Positions 1 through 6,545 of a stretch of DNA of 7,767 nt are shown piece by piece. The position numbers and the translations under genes were made by a program. Within the stretch, counting starts at the first letter, position 1. Each line of letters begins with the position of its first letter. The notes under the pieces were generated by a model, which ran no database searches, was not told the DNA's origin, and worked only from the letters and a program-made list of their open reading frames with translations. The stretch comes from Butyricicoccus sp. (GTDB lineage Bacteria; Bacillota; Clostridia; Oscillospirales; Butyricicoccaceae), in NCBI GenBank assembly GCA_031293105.1, contig JAUMSA010000335.1:1-7767 (forward strand), in the 5' to 3' direction.

Positions 1-2
1 GA

Positions 3-8
3 TAAAAT
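3..8 (+). promoter_or_regulatory. Possible -10 box of the aminotransferase gene
   Basis: TAAAAT matches the -10 consensus at five of six positions and lies about 30 bases before the ATG at 40. AAAGGA (22-27) would fall within the short leader. Any -35 box would be outside the window, so this is a weak call. Confidence 0.25.
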
Positions 9-39
9 AGAAGAAAAAGCGAAAGGACTGTTCCTCTGT

Positions 40-1224
40 ATGCTCAACCAGACCGTGCTCGCGCTGGGCAAGAAACGCTCGACCATCCGCGAGATCTTTG
101 AATATGGCAACCGCCGCGCCGCCGAAGTCGGCCGGGAAAATATTTTTGATTTTTCGCTTGGCAACCCCAACGTGCCCGCACCTGACGCGGTCCGGCAGGC
201 GATTTTGGACATCGCCGGACAGGACCCGGTCGCTGTGCATGGTTATACCTCGGCGCAGGGCGCACCGGCCTGCCGCAAGGCCATTGCCGACAACTTAAAC
301 GACCGCTTTGGCACTCACTACACGGCCGACCAGCTTTATCTGACCTTAGGTGCGGCCGCATCCATCTCGATCTGCTTCAAGGCGCTGACCGAAACGCCCG
401 AGGATGAATTCATCGTCTTTGCGCCCTTTTTCCCCGAATACACCGTATTCATCGAGCAGGGCGCCGGGGCCAAGTGTGTGGTCGTGCCGCCGCAGCCCAA
501 GGACTTTCAGATCGACTTTGCCGCCCTGGAAGAGCGTCTGAACGCACACACCAAGGCCGTGGTGATCAATTCCCCGAACAACCCCAGCGGCGTGGTTTAT
601 TCGGATGAGACCATCGCCCGCCTGGCCGACCTGCTCACCCGCAAATCGGCCGAATATGGCCACCCGATCTATCTGATCTCGGACGAGCCGTATCGTGAGA
701 TTGTATATGATGGTCGCCCGGCGCCCTTCATCGCCCGCGCGTATCCGCATACGCTGGTGTGCTATTCTTACTCCAAGTCGCTGTCGCTGCCCGGCGAGCG
801 CATCGGTTATGTGCTCGTGCCCGACGTGCCCGGTTTTGACGATCTGTATGCCGCCATTTGCGGCGCCGGACGGGTGCTCGGCTATGTGTGCGCGCCTAGC
901 CTGTTCCAGCAGGTAGCTGCTCGCTGCGCAGGGGAAACCGCCGATCTGTCGGTCTATGCCGAAAACCGTAAGCTGCTGTTTGAGGGCCTGACCGCCATGG
1001 GCTACTCGTGTGTCAAGCCGGACGGGGCATTCTATCTGTTCCCGCGCACGCTCGAGCCGGACGACCACGCGTTCTGCGAACGCGCCAAGAAATACGATCT
1101 GCTTCTTGTGCCGGGCACCGATTTCGGTGCACCTGGGCACATGCGCATTTCCTACTGCGTGCAGACTGAAACCGTCCGCCGTGCGCTGCCGCTGTTTGAA
1201 AAGCTGGCCGCCGAATACAAGTAA
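40..1224 (+). CDS. PLP-dependent class I/II aminotransferase
   Basis: This 394-residue cytoplasmic enzyme belongs to the fold-type I aminotransferases (AspC/COG0436 group), which move an amino group between an amino acid and a 2-oxo acid using pyridoxal phosphate. The sequence shows the substrate-loop motif FSLGNPNVPAP (residues 38-48), a phosphate-binding GAAAS (104-108), SPNNPSG (178-184), SDEPY with the PLP-ring aspartate D215, the Schiff-base lysine K246 in SYSKSLSLPGERIGY, and the carboxylate-binding R369 in MRISYC. Length is normal and nothing is missing. The frame is open upstream to the window edge, but no other ATG is visible there. AAAGGA at 22-27 precedes the chosen ATG with somewhat long spacing, and homologues of this type begin about a dozen residues before the conserved IREIFEYG segment, so 40 is the likely start. 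The substrate cannot be assigned; an aspartate or aromatic transaminase is possible. It is transcribed alone as far as can be seen and stops before a terminator. Confidence 0.93.
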   Translation: MLNQTVLALGKKRSTIREIFEYGNRRAAEVGRENIFDFSLGNPNVPAPDAVRQAILDIAGQDPVAVHGYTSAQGAPACRKAIADNLNDRFGTHYTADQLYLTLGAAASISICFKALTETPEDEFIVFAPFFPEYTVFIEQGAGAKCVVVPPQPKDFQIDFAALEERLNAHTKAVVINSPNNPSGVVYSDETIARLADLLTRKSAEYGHPIYLISDEPYREIVYDGRPAPFIARAYPHTLVCYSYSKSLSLPGERIGYVLVPDVPGFDDLYAAICGAGRVLGYVCAPSLFQQVAARCAGETADLSVYAENRKLLFEGLTAMGYSCVKPDGAFYLFPRTLEPDDHAFCERAKKYDLLLVPGTDFGAPGHMRISYCVQTETVRRALPLFEKLAAEYK

Positions 1225-1230
1225 AGACCG

Positions 1231-1262
1231 AAAATGCCCGCCGTCTGGCGGGCGTTTTTTTT
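1231..1262 (+). terminator. Intrinsic terminator after the aminotransferase
   Basis: The seven-base-pair stem GCCCGCC (1236-1242) / GGCGGGC (1247-1253) has the loop GTCT and is followed, after one G, by eight T residues (1255-1262). The four A residues at 1231-1234 can pair with the first Ts and extend the stem. It starts 6 bases after the aminotransferase stop codon and ends only 15 bases before the -35 box of the next operon, which insulates the two units. Confidence 0.92.
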
Positions 1263-1277
1263 GTAACCAAAATGAGA

Positions 1278-1306
1278 TTGACAAAATTGGGTTACAGATG
1301 TAAACT
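1278..1306 (+). promoter_or_regulatory. Promoter of the BlaI/M56 regulatory operon
   Basis: A perfect -35 box TTGACA (1278-1283) is separated by 17 bases from a -10-like TAAACT (1301-1306; four of six consensus positions). Transcription would start near 1313. The first TACA-N2-TGTA operator overlaps the spacer and the -10 box, so repressor binding would block RNA polymerase directly. Confidence 0.75.
1292..1303 (+). promoter_or_regulatory. BlaI-type operator 1
   Basis: TTACAGATGTAA is a dyad with the TACA-N2-TGTA core described for BlaI, MecI and CopY repressors. It covers the end of the promoter spacer and the first half of the -10 box. That the downstream repressor binds here is inferred from its family and from the position. 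Confidence 0.75.
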
Positions 1307-1318
1307 CAAGATACAGAC

Positions 1319-1328
1319 TACAAGTGTA
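1319..1328 (+). promoter_or_regulatory. BlaI-type operator 2
   Basis: TACAAGTGTA is a second perfect TACA-N2-TGTA dyad, 26 bases downstream of the first when the same positions are compared. It lies just after the predicted transcription start. Paired operators of this kind are typical of bla and mec control regions. An additional TACA half-site (1312-1315) and a TGTA half-site (1262-1265) flank the pair. Confidence 0.72.
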
Positions 1329-1349
1329 ACCTGAAAGGAGGGGAGCGCG

Positions 1350-1733
1350 ATGCAGGAACCCTGTGGGAAGATTACCGAATCCGAGCTGGAAGTCATGCGT
1401 CTGCTGTGGCAGGCCGGGCGGCCGCTGCCGCTGAGCGATATCCGCGCCCGGCTGGAGCCTGCGACCGGATGGGAAAGCTCGACCATCAAAACGCTGCTGC
1501 GTCGGTTGTGCGAAAAAGGCGCGGTGGAGGCGCGCAAGGAGAAGGTGTTTTATTATACGCCGCGGGTCAGTGAGCAGGAGTACGAACGCTACACGGCTGA
1601 AAGTCTGGTCGACCGTGTCTTTGGCGGGAGCGCCAAAAACCTGATGGCGTCGCTTGCGCGCGGCGGCAAGTTGACCGAGCGCGATGTGGCCGAGCTGCTG
1701 GTAATGCTGGAACGGGGGGAGTTCGATGACTGA
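1350..1733 (+). CDS. BlaI/MecI-family transcriptional repressor
   Basis: This 127-residue protein is the size of BlaI and MecI, dimeric winged-helix repressors that are cut by a partner membrane protease when its signal is sensed. The N-terminal helix reads ITESELEVMRLLW (8-20). The probable recognition helix follows W41 (ESSTIKTLLRRL), and a wing strand lies near residues 62-70. The C-terminal third (about 78-127) would be the dimerisation arm. My alignment from memory to staphylococcal BlaI places the known cleavage bond (Asn101-Phe102) at Ser101-Leu102 here, so a small-polar/hydrophobic bond is kept at the same position. AAAGGAGG (1334-1341) lies 8 bases before the ATG. The end overlaps the M56 gene by 8 bases, indicating translational coupling. 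Two matching operators upstream suggest autoregulation. CopY-like metal control is less likely because the C-terminal Cys-x-Cys motifs are absent. Confidence 0.9.
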   Translation: MQEPCGKITESELEVMRLLWQAGRPLPLSDIRARLEPATGWESSTIKTLLRRLCEKGAVEARKEKVFYYTPRVSEQEYERYTAESLVDRVFGGSAKNLMASLARGGKLTERDVAELLVMLERGEFDD

Positions 1734-4287
1734 TTGGGCAAAGGTGCTGCTGACGCTCAGTTTGTCGGGCGGCATGCTCACCCTGCTGTTGCTGGCGTTG
1801 CGGCCGCTGCTGCGCCGGACCCCGACGCTTCGGTATTATTTGTGTCTGGTCGTGCTGTTGCGGCTCATTCTCCCGTTTTCCCTCGAGGGAAGCCTGATGC
1901 AACGACTGTTTGACCGGGAACCCGAAACCGTGCAGACGGTGGCTGTGCCGCTTGACCGCCATCCAGTCATGGATATGCCCGAAGCTGATATCCCGACAAC
2001 AGCCCCGGTGCAGACCACGCAGACGCAAGTGGACATCGCCACCGTGACCACGTCGGAGTCGCAAACGCCCGTCGCCGAACCGGCGGTACCGTTTGCGTGG
2101 GTGCGGGAGCATGGGTTGCTGATTTTGGGCGGTATCTGGGCGGCGGGCGCGCTCGGCGTACTGTTGTCCGCCTGGGTGGGGCTGGGCATCTTCGTCCGGC
2201 GCATGAAGCGCACCGCCCGTCCAGCACGGGAAACCGAGCAGGCCCGTCTGGCCGCCTTGTGCGGCAAGCGGCGGATGCCACGGCTGCAGCGCAGCATCGC
2301 GGTGACCGCACCGGTCACGATTGGGCTATTTCGGCCCTGCATCGTGCTGCCCGAGCGGGAATATGACTCTACCGAACTGGATTTTATCCTCGCGCACGAG
2401 TATACGCACATTCGGCGCCGGGATATTGCCTACAAATGGCTGGCACTGCTGGTGGGAGCAGTGCATTGGTTTAATCCGCTGGTTTGGCTGCTGCGGCGCG
2501 AGATCGACCGCGCCTGCGAGCTGTCCTGCGATACAGCGGTCGCCCGGCGGATGGATACCGAACAACGTACCGCATATTGCCGCACGCTGCTGCGCGCGGC
2601 GGTTCCGCAGGCGTTTTCGCTGCCCCGCGTGGGGCTGGGCGGCGGAAAACAGGATATGAAAGAAAGGATGGCGAACATCATGACACAGGGAAAGGCATCC
2701 AAATGGAAACGTGCGATGAGCGGCTTGTGCGCGATGGCGGTGTGCACGGCAGCGATTGTGCTAGGCGCATCGAGCCTACCCAAGCAGGCAGAAGCGGGAC
2801 AGCAGACATTGGAAAACGTGATCTCGCTCGACATGCCGCAGGCCGATCAGACTGCTGTTCGTGAAATTCTCAAGGACTGGGTCGCGGCTTACCGCAACGA
2901 TACCCCGGAAACCCAACTGGACCGAATGACCGACCTCGTCCGCCAGGGCAATCCCGAAGGCGGAGCGCTGACGGGCGCGCTCCTGGGACAGGACTACACG
3001 CTCGAACGCTGCTACATCGCGGGCAACGGTACGGTCGAAGGCGGCGTGGAAGTGGTGCTGCATTATCAGCTCAGCGACCCGGAACCCAGCCTGTTTTATG
3101 CGACCGAACATTTGGCATTGACCAAGGAGGCGGGCGAGTGGAAGGTCAGCTTAGATACTTGTTTACCCTACACGTCGGTAACTGGTTCGGAGGATCTGCA
3201 ATCGGCACTTGCGGGCTTTGGCGAAGATGAAACGGACGGCACCATCACAGTGCCCCAGATGAACAAAACCCAGATGGACGCGGTGCGCAAGCAGGCCGAC
3301 GCGGGCGATACCTGCTATACCGACCGGCTGACGGCGGGCGCGACTTTCCTGCACTTGATCGGCGGCGAAGCGGCCGAATTCGGCGGTAAGGTCTATTATA
3401 TCTGGCCAGCCGGCGGCATGGTGCGGCTGGACATGGCACAGACAGCCGGAATCTGGATAGTGGAGCGTGTAGCCATCAACCCGCTGCCGTTCAGCCCGCA
3501 GGATGCACAGGCGCTGGTCGCCGAAGGCGCACCCTGGGAAGCCGAGATCACGTACGAAGGCCTATGCCCGGACGCGGACGAAATTTGGTATCTGTTCTCG
3601 GTGAATGACGGCGAGCAGCGGTATGAGGTTTGCGCAGACAATGGCATGCTGCGCAGCTATCAAGAGGAACGGTGGGTCTATCCAGTGACCAAAGAACGGA
3701 AAATAAAACATCAGCACGCCGACCAGCCGGTTGTGGGCACATACGCCTGGGAAGGGCTGTACTATGTCAGCCGGTATGAGGCAGCCCCCATTCCGGTTAT
3801 GATCGTGCGCGACGAGAGCGACCCGACCCGGCTGTGGTACCAATACGGCGAAGAAGGAACCTTGTATCCGGCGCAGATTTCGGGCAATATGGCGTATGAC
3901 GAGCAAAATGACATAACGCTGATGTATTATCAGCATACGCCAGCCATCTGGATTCAGAAAAACTCCGGGAAAAAGGATGCAACGTTTGCCTATCCGGCCT
4001 GGACCGAATATTACACGAAGACCGACGACATGTGGAGTCCGCAGATGCAGGATGCCAAGGATTTGCTGAAAGCTAAATTGCAGTCGCAGCACCAAGACGA
4101 CGACACCTTCCGTCTGTCGGACGGCGATACCATCGACATCGACGGGATTTCGTACTACCGCTTCCAAGAAACCTCGAACCGGGCCAATAACACCTATGCA
4201 TACAGCCGCGTAAGCGGTGTGTTCTTCCGGCTTGCGGACGGCGTGCTGCTGTACAATGCGGACGGCGCCGGTTACCGGCCTACTTGA
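1726..4287 (+). CDS. BlaR1/MecR1-like M56 membrane metalloprotease with unknown ectodomain
   Basis: This 853-residue protein is the likely signal receptor and protease for the preceding repressor. Hydrophobic segments lie at about 7-29, 37-52 and 130-157, with another near 331-350. The cytoplasmic M56 domain carries the zinc motif HEYTH (224-228), and E265 in CELSCD is the probable third ligand. A hydrophobic stretch at 238-256 belongs to the protease core. By BlaR1 topology, the Thr/Ser/Pro-rich loop 53-129 and everything after about 351 lie outside the cell. The ectodomain has about 500 residues and five cysteines (429, 479, 530, 614, 636). It shows no SxxK/KTG penicillin-binding layout, so a beta-lactam is an unlikely signal. 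It looks like several small alpha+beta units: one near 370-485 resembles NTF2-like folds, and 590-650 and 770-850 have PepSY-like strand patterns. Those folds are guesses from appearance. Translation is probably coupled to the repressor gene, with a G-rich site at 1714-1721. In-frame fusion or frameshift damage was not seen. Confidence 0.88.
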   Translation: MTDWAKVLLTLSLSGGMLTLLLLALRPLLRRTPTLRYYLCLVVLLRLILPFSLEGSLMQRLFDREPETVQTVAVPLDRHPVMDMPEADIPTTAPVQTTQTQVDIATVTTSESQTPVAEPAVPFAWVREHGLLILGGIWAAGALGVLLSAWVGLGIFVRRMKRTARPARETEQARLAALCGKRRMPRLQRSIAVTAPVTIGLFRPCIVLPEREYDSTELDFILAHEYTHIRRRDIAYKWLALLVGAVHWFNPLVWLLRREIDRACELSCDTAVARRMDTEQRTAYCRTLLRAAVPQAFSLPRVGLGGGKQDMKERMANIMTQGKASKWKRAMSGLCAMAVCTAAIVLGASSLPKQAEAGQQTLENVISLDMPQADQTAVREILKDWVAAYRNDTPETQLDRMTDLVRQGNPEGGALTGALLGQDYTLERCYIAGNGTVEGGVEVVLHYQLSDPEPSLFYATEHLALTKEAGEWKVSLDTCLPYTSVTGSEDLQSALAGFGEDETDGTITVPQMNKTQMDAVRKQADAGDTCYTDRLTAGATFLHLIGGEAAEFGGKVYYIWPAGGMVRLDMAQTAGIWIVERVAINPLPFSPQDAQALVAEGAPWEAEITYEGLCPDADEIWYLFSVNDGEQRYEVCADNGMLRSYQEERWVYPVTKERKIKHQHADQPVVGTYAWEGLYYVSRYEAAPIPVMIVRDESDPTRLWYQYGEEGTLYPAQISGNMAYDEQNDITLMYYQHTPAIWIQKNSGKKDATFAYPAWTEYYTKTDDMWSPQMQDAKDLLKAKLQSQHQDDDTFRLSDGDTIDIDGISYYRFQETSNRANNTYAYSRVSGVFFRLADGVLLYNADGAGYRPT

Positions 4288-4293
4288 TTGCAC

Positions 4294-4335
4294 AAAACTC
4301 CTGCGCGGAAACAGCTGCGCAGGGGTTTTTCTTTT
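4294..4335 (+). terminator. Intrinsic terminator after the M56 gene
   Basis: CCTGCGC (4300-4306) pairs with GCGCAGG (4317-4323). The stem extends inward by G·U and G-C pairs and outward through 4298-4299 and the A residues at 4294-4297, which pair with T residues from 4326. The T-rich tail is TTTTTCTTTT (4326-4335). It follows the stop codon by 6 bases and separates the regulatory operon from prfB. Confidence 0.92.
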
Positions 4336-4375
4336 GTACAAATTGGGGAAACTGAGCGGGGAAAAGCGAAGGCTC

Positions 4376-4404
4376 TTTACAGCGCGGGACAATTTGGATA
4401 TAAT
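4376..4404 (+). promoter_or_regulatory. Strong sigma-A-type promoter of prfB
   Basis: TTTACA (4376-4381), one base from the -35 consensus, is followed after 17 bases by a perfect TATAAT (4399-4404). Transcription would start near 4411, giving a leader of about 30 bases. It lies after the M56 terminator, so prfB is an independent unit. Confidence 0.9.
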
Positions 4405-4442
4405 AGAAGGGAACTGCAATATCACGGAAAAGGAGCATTTTC

Positions 4443-5570
4443 ATGCTGGAATTTGAAGAATATAAGGTGAAACTGAACAATATGAAGCCAGCACTTGACG
4501 AGCTGCGCGGCAATCTGAACCTCGATCAGGCGGCGCGCGAAGTCGATGAGCTGGAGATGAAATCCTCCCAGCCGGGTTTCTGGGACAAGCCGGAAGAAAG
4601 CCAGAAGGTCGTATCCCGCATGGGTGCGCTCAAAGGCAAGATCGAAAGCTTTAACAACTTGTACAGCCAGTGGGAAGACCTGCTGACCCTGTGCGAAATG
4701 GCGATTGAAGAAAACGACGAATCCATGCTTGAAGAGCTGGAAACCGGCTATGCGCACGTCGAAGAGGAAATGGAAAAGCAGAAGATGAGCACCCTGCTGA
4801 CCGGCGAATACGACCGCAACAACGCGCTGGTTTCCTTCCATGCAGGTGCAGGCGGCACCGAGGCGCAGGACTGGTGCTCGATGCTGTACCGTATGTACAC
4901 CCGCTGGGCTGAGCGTCATGGCTTCACCTACAAAATCATGGACTATCAGGATGGCGAAGAAGCCGGCCTGAAGTCGGCTGATATTGTCATCGAAGGCGAA
5001 AACGCGTATGGCTTCCTCAAGGGCGAATCGGGCGTCCATCGCTTGGTGCGCATCTCGCCGTTTGACGCATCCGGCCGCCGCCATACCTCGTTCTCGGCCG
5101 TGGAAGTCATCCCGGATATCCCGGATGACTCCAACGATGTGGAAATCCGTCCCGAGGATTACGAAATGCAGGTCTTCCGTTCTTCGGGTGCCGGCGGTCA
5201 GCACATCAACAAGACTTCGTCCGCGGTGCGTTTGATTCACAAGGCGACCGGTATCGTGGTTTCCTGCCAGACCGAACGCAGCCAGTTCCAGAACAAGGAC
5301 AACTGTTTGCGCATGCTGCGCGCTAAGCTGGTGGAAATCAAGGAACGAGAACATCTGGACAAGATTTCGGATATCAAGGGCGTGCAGAAGAAGATTGAAT
5401 GGGGTAGCCAGATTCGCTCCTATGTCTTTATGCCGTACACCCTGGCCAAGGATACCCGCACGGCCTACGAAAATACCAACATCAACGCGGTTATGGACGG
5501 CGATATCGATGGCTTTATCAATGCCTATCTGACCGCGCTGGCAACCGGCGAGTGGGCAAGTAAAACCTGA
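4443..5570 (+). CDS. prfB: Peptide chain release factor 2
   Basis: This 375-residue protein is RF2, which reads UGA and UAA stop codons in the ribosomal A site and triggers peptide release. The helical N-terminal domain covers about 1-110. The stop-codon-reading motif SPF is at 205-207 within VRISPFDASGRRHTSF. The catalytic GGQ is at 251-253 in SSGAGGQHINKTSSAVRL and reaches the peptidyl transferase centre. SPF rather than PxT identifies RF2 instead of RF1. AAAAGGAG (4428-4435) lies 7 bases before the ATG. Many prfB genes need a +1 frameshift at an in-frame UGA at codon 26 (CUU UGA C). Here codons 25-26 are CTG AAC (4515-4520), so the gene is read straight through and lacks that feedback control. 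It ends in UGA, a stop that RF2 itself recognises. It converges on the iolI-like gene. Confidence 0.98.
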   Translation: MLEFEEYKVKLNNMKPALDELRGNLNLDQAAREVDELEMKSSQPGFWDKPEESQKVVSRMGALKGKIESFNNLYSQWEDLLTLCEMAIEENDESMLEELETGYAHVEEEMEKQKMSTLLTGEYDRNNALVSFHAGAGGTEAQDWCSMLYRMYTRWAERHGFTYKIMDYQDGEEAGLKSADIVIEGENAYGFLKGESGVHRLVRISPFDASGRRHTSFSAVEVIPDIPDDSNDVEIRPEDYEMQVFRSSGAGGQHINKTSSAVRLIHKATGIVVSCQTERSQFQNKDNCLRMLRAKLVEIKEREHLDKISDIKGVQKKIEWGSQIRSYVFMPYTLAKDTRTAYENTNINAVMDGDIDGFINAYLTALATGEWASKT

Positions 5571-5580
5571 TTTAGGCAGT

Positions 5581-5616
5581 AAAAAAGCTGTGAAGCAAGG
5601 CTTCACAGCTTTTTTT
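5581..5616. terminator. Bidirectional terminator shared by prfB and the iolI-like gene
   Basis: AGCTGTGAAG (5586-5595) pairs perfectly with CTTCACAGCT (5601-5610) around the loop CAAGG. A residues on the left and T residues on the right extend the stem and give a U-tract in both directions. It lies 10 bases after the prfB stop and directly after the stop codon of the minus-strand gene, so one hairpin serves both convergent transcripts. Confidence 0.93.
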
Positions 5617-5617
5617 A

Positions 5618-6451
5618 TTACTTCAGATAGGGTGCGCAGCACTCGGCCCCCATTTTGATGACTTCTTCGGCATCCATATCCCAGTATTCCGGGCGGAACA
5701 GCTCCAGGCACGCCGGGCCGTCATAGCCCACATCCATGACTGCTTTGCTGATTTCGGCGACCGGGATGCAGCCCTTGCCGGGCATGATGCGATGGCAATG
5801 GTCGAGTACGCCGAAAGGAAGATCTTCACAGTCGTTAATGTGGTAGACGAACAGCTTTTCCTTGGGCACCTTGCGGATAAAATCCACATCCGCGCATTTA
5901 TCGTGCATATAGAAGTTGATGCAGTCGACCGTAAGCCCCACACTATCGCGGTTCACGGCCTGCACGATTTCCAGACCCTGCCGCAGCGAGTTGCAGCACC
6001 AGCGGCGGTCGTCGATGGGTGACAATGAGCAGCAGACGACGTAGTCCTCAGCAATAGCGGCCAGAGCATTGAGAGCATCAACCGAGTCGTCAAAGACTTC
6101 CTTTTCGGTTTTGGTGCTGTATTCACTGGTCATGGTCGGTACAACGATCATGTATTTGTTGCCGATGGCCTGCGCCACCTCGCAGCCGAAGGTGAATAGG
6201 TCAACGAGTTCCTTCCACTGTTCCGGGGTGCGGAAGTTGATGTCCTCAATCGAGTTAAACGCAAAGGGCTTTAAGTGGCTCTTTGCAAAAAACGCCTTGA
6301 GGTCGTCGATGGTATGGGTCTTAAAGTATTCCTTGAGCATGTCAAGCCGTAGCTCGATGTAGTCATAGCCATACTTTTCGCACAGTTCCAAGTCTTTTTC
6401 AACCGAGGAATTTTCCTTACAAGTTGCTTCATTAAATCCGAGTTTTAACAT
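5618..6451 (-). CDS. IolI-like sugar isomerase/epimerase (TIM barrel), one metal ligand apparently lost
   Basis: This 277-residue protein matches the IolI/xylose-isomerase-like TIM-barrel family almost end to end; Bacillus subtilis IolI is about the same length. IolI converts 2-keto-myo-inositol to 1-keto-D-chiro-inositol with a divalent metal. Shared segments include FNEAT (6-10), DLELCEKYGYDYIELR (20-35), NRDSVGLTVD (167-176), FVYHINDCED (201-210) and LELFRPEYW (249-257). Three of the four metal ligands recalled for IolI are present as D176, H204 and E250. The fourth, a glutamate in the EF motif, aligns with S144 in SLSPIDDRR; D147 or D148 nearby could substitute. The usual histidine after D176 is N179. 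The start is well supported by AGGAGG (6461-6466), 9 bases upstream. It is second in an operon with the iolG-like gene. Its exact substrate is uncertain because this family is broad; another keto-sugar epimerase is the alternative. Confidence 0.82.
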   Translation of the reverse strand: MLKLGFNEATCKENSSVEKDLELCEKYGYDYIELRLDMLKEYFKTHTIDDLKAFFAKSHLKPFAFNSIEDINFRTPEQWKELVDLFTFGCEVAQAIGNKYMIVVPTMTSEYSTKTEKEVFDDSVDALNALAAIAEDYVVCCSLSPIDDRRWCCNSLRQGLEIVQAVNRDSVGLTVDCINFYMHDKCADVDFIRKVPKEKLFVYHINDCEDLPFGVLDHCHRIMPGKGCIPVAEISKAVMDVGYDGPACLELFRPEYWDMDAEEVIKMGAECCAPYLK

Positions 6452-6480
6452 CTGTCAGCACCTCCTGAAAAATTGGAAAG

Positions 6481-6510
6481 CGGCTGGACGGCCCTGTTGC
6501 CGCCCAGCCG
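6481..6510 (-). terminator. Intercistronic hairpin, possible weak terminator or processing site
   Basis: CGGCTGGACGGC (6481-6492) and GCCGCCCAGCCG (6499-6510) form a 12-pair stem with a six-base loop. The one non-matching position is a G·U pair only in minus-strand RNA, so the structure belongs to the iolG-iolI transcript. The run of U residues comes about 9 bases after the stem (CTTTCCAATTTTT read on the minus strand), which makes it a poor terminator. Partial termination or mRNA end protection would lower the level of the iolI-like transcript relative to iolG. Confidence 0.55.
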
Positions 6511-6545
6511 TTCCCTTTGAGATTTGGAGAAGAAGAGATCTTGAA

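Noticed and set aside
1..39. N-terminal extension of the aminotransferase to the window edge
   Set aside because: The frame is open, but it has no alternative start codon in view and family members begin close to the ATG at 40.
346..1284. Minus-strand open frame of 312 codons opposite the aminotransferase
   Set aside because: It begins inside the downstream terminator/promoter region, shows no recognisable domain, and lies opposite a fully motif-supported enzyme.
2775..4287. Assignment of the M56 protein as a beta-lactam sensor (blaR1/mecR1)
   Set aside because: The penicillin-binding active-site motifs could not be found in the C-terminal region, and no beta-lactamase gene is adjacent, so the gene symbol was withheld.
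3562..4425. Minus-strand open frame of 287 codons opposite the M56 ectodomain
   Set aside because: It starts within the prfB promoter region and crosses the M56 terminator. The plus-strand frame continues without a break from the protease domain, so the antisense frame is taken as a shadow.
4515..4521. Programmed +1 frameshift in prfB
   Set aside because: The expected in-frame UGA is absent and the frame is continuous from the ATG through the GGQ domain.
4422..5711. Minus-strand open frame of 429 codons opposite prfB
   Set aside because: It covers the whole of a clear prfB gene and runs into the convergent gene and terminator. It has no family motifs or ribosome binding site; GC-rich codon use opposite prfB explains the open frame.
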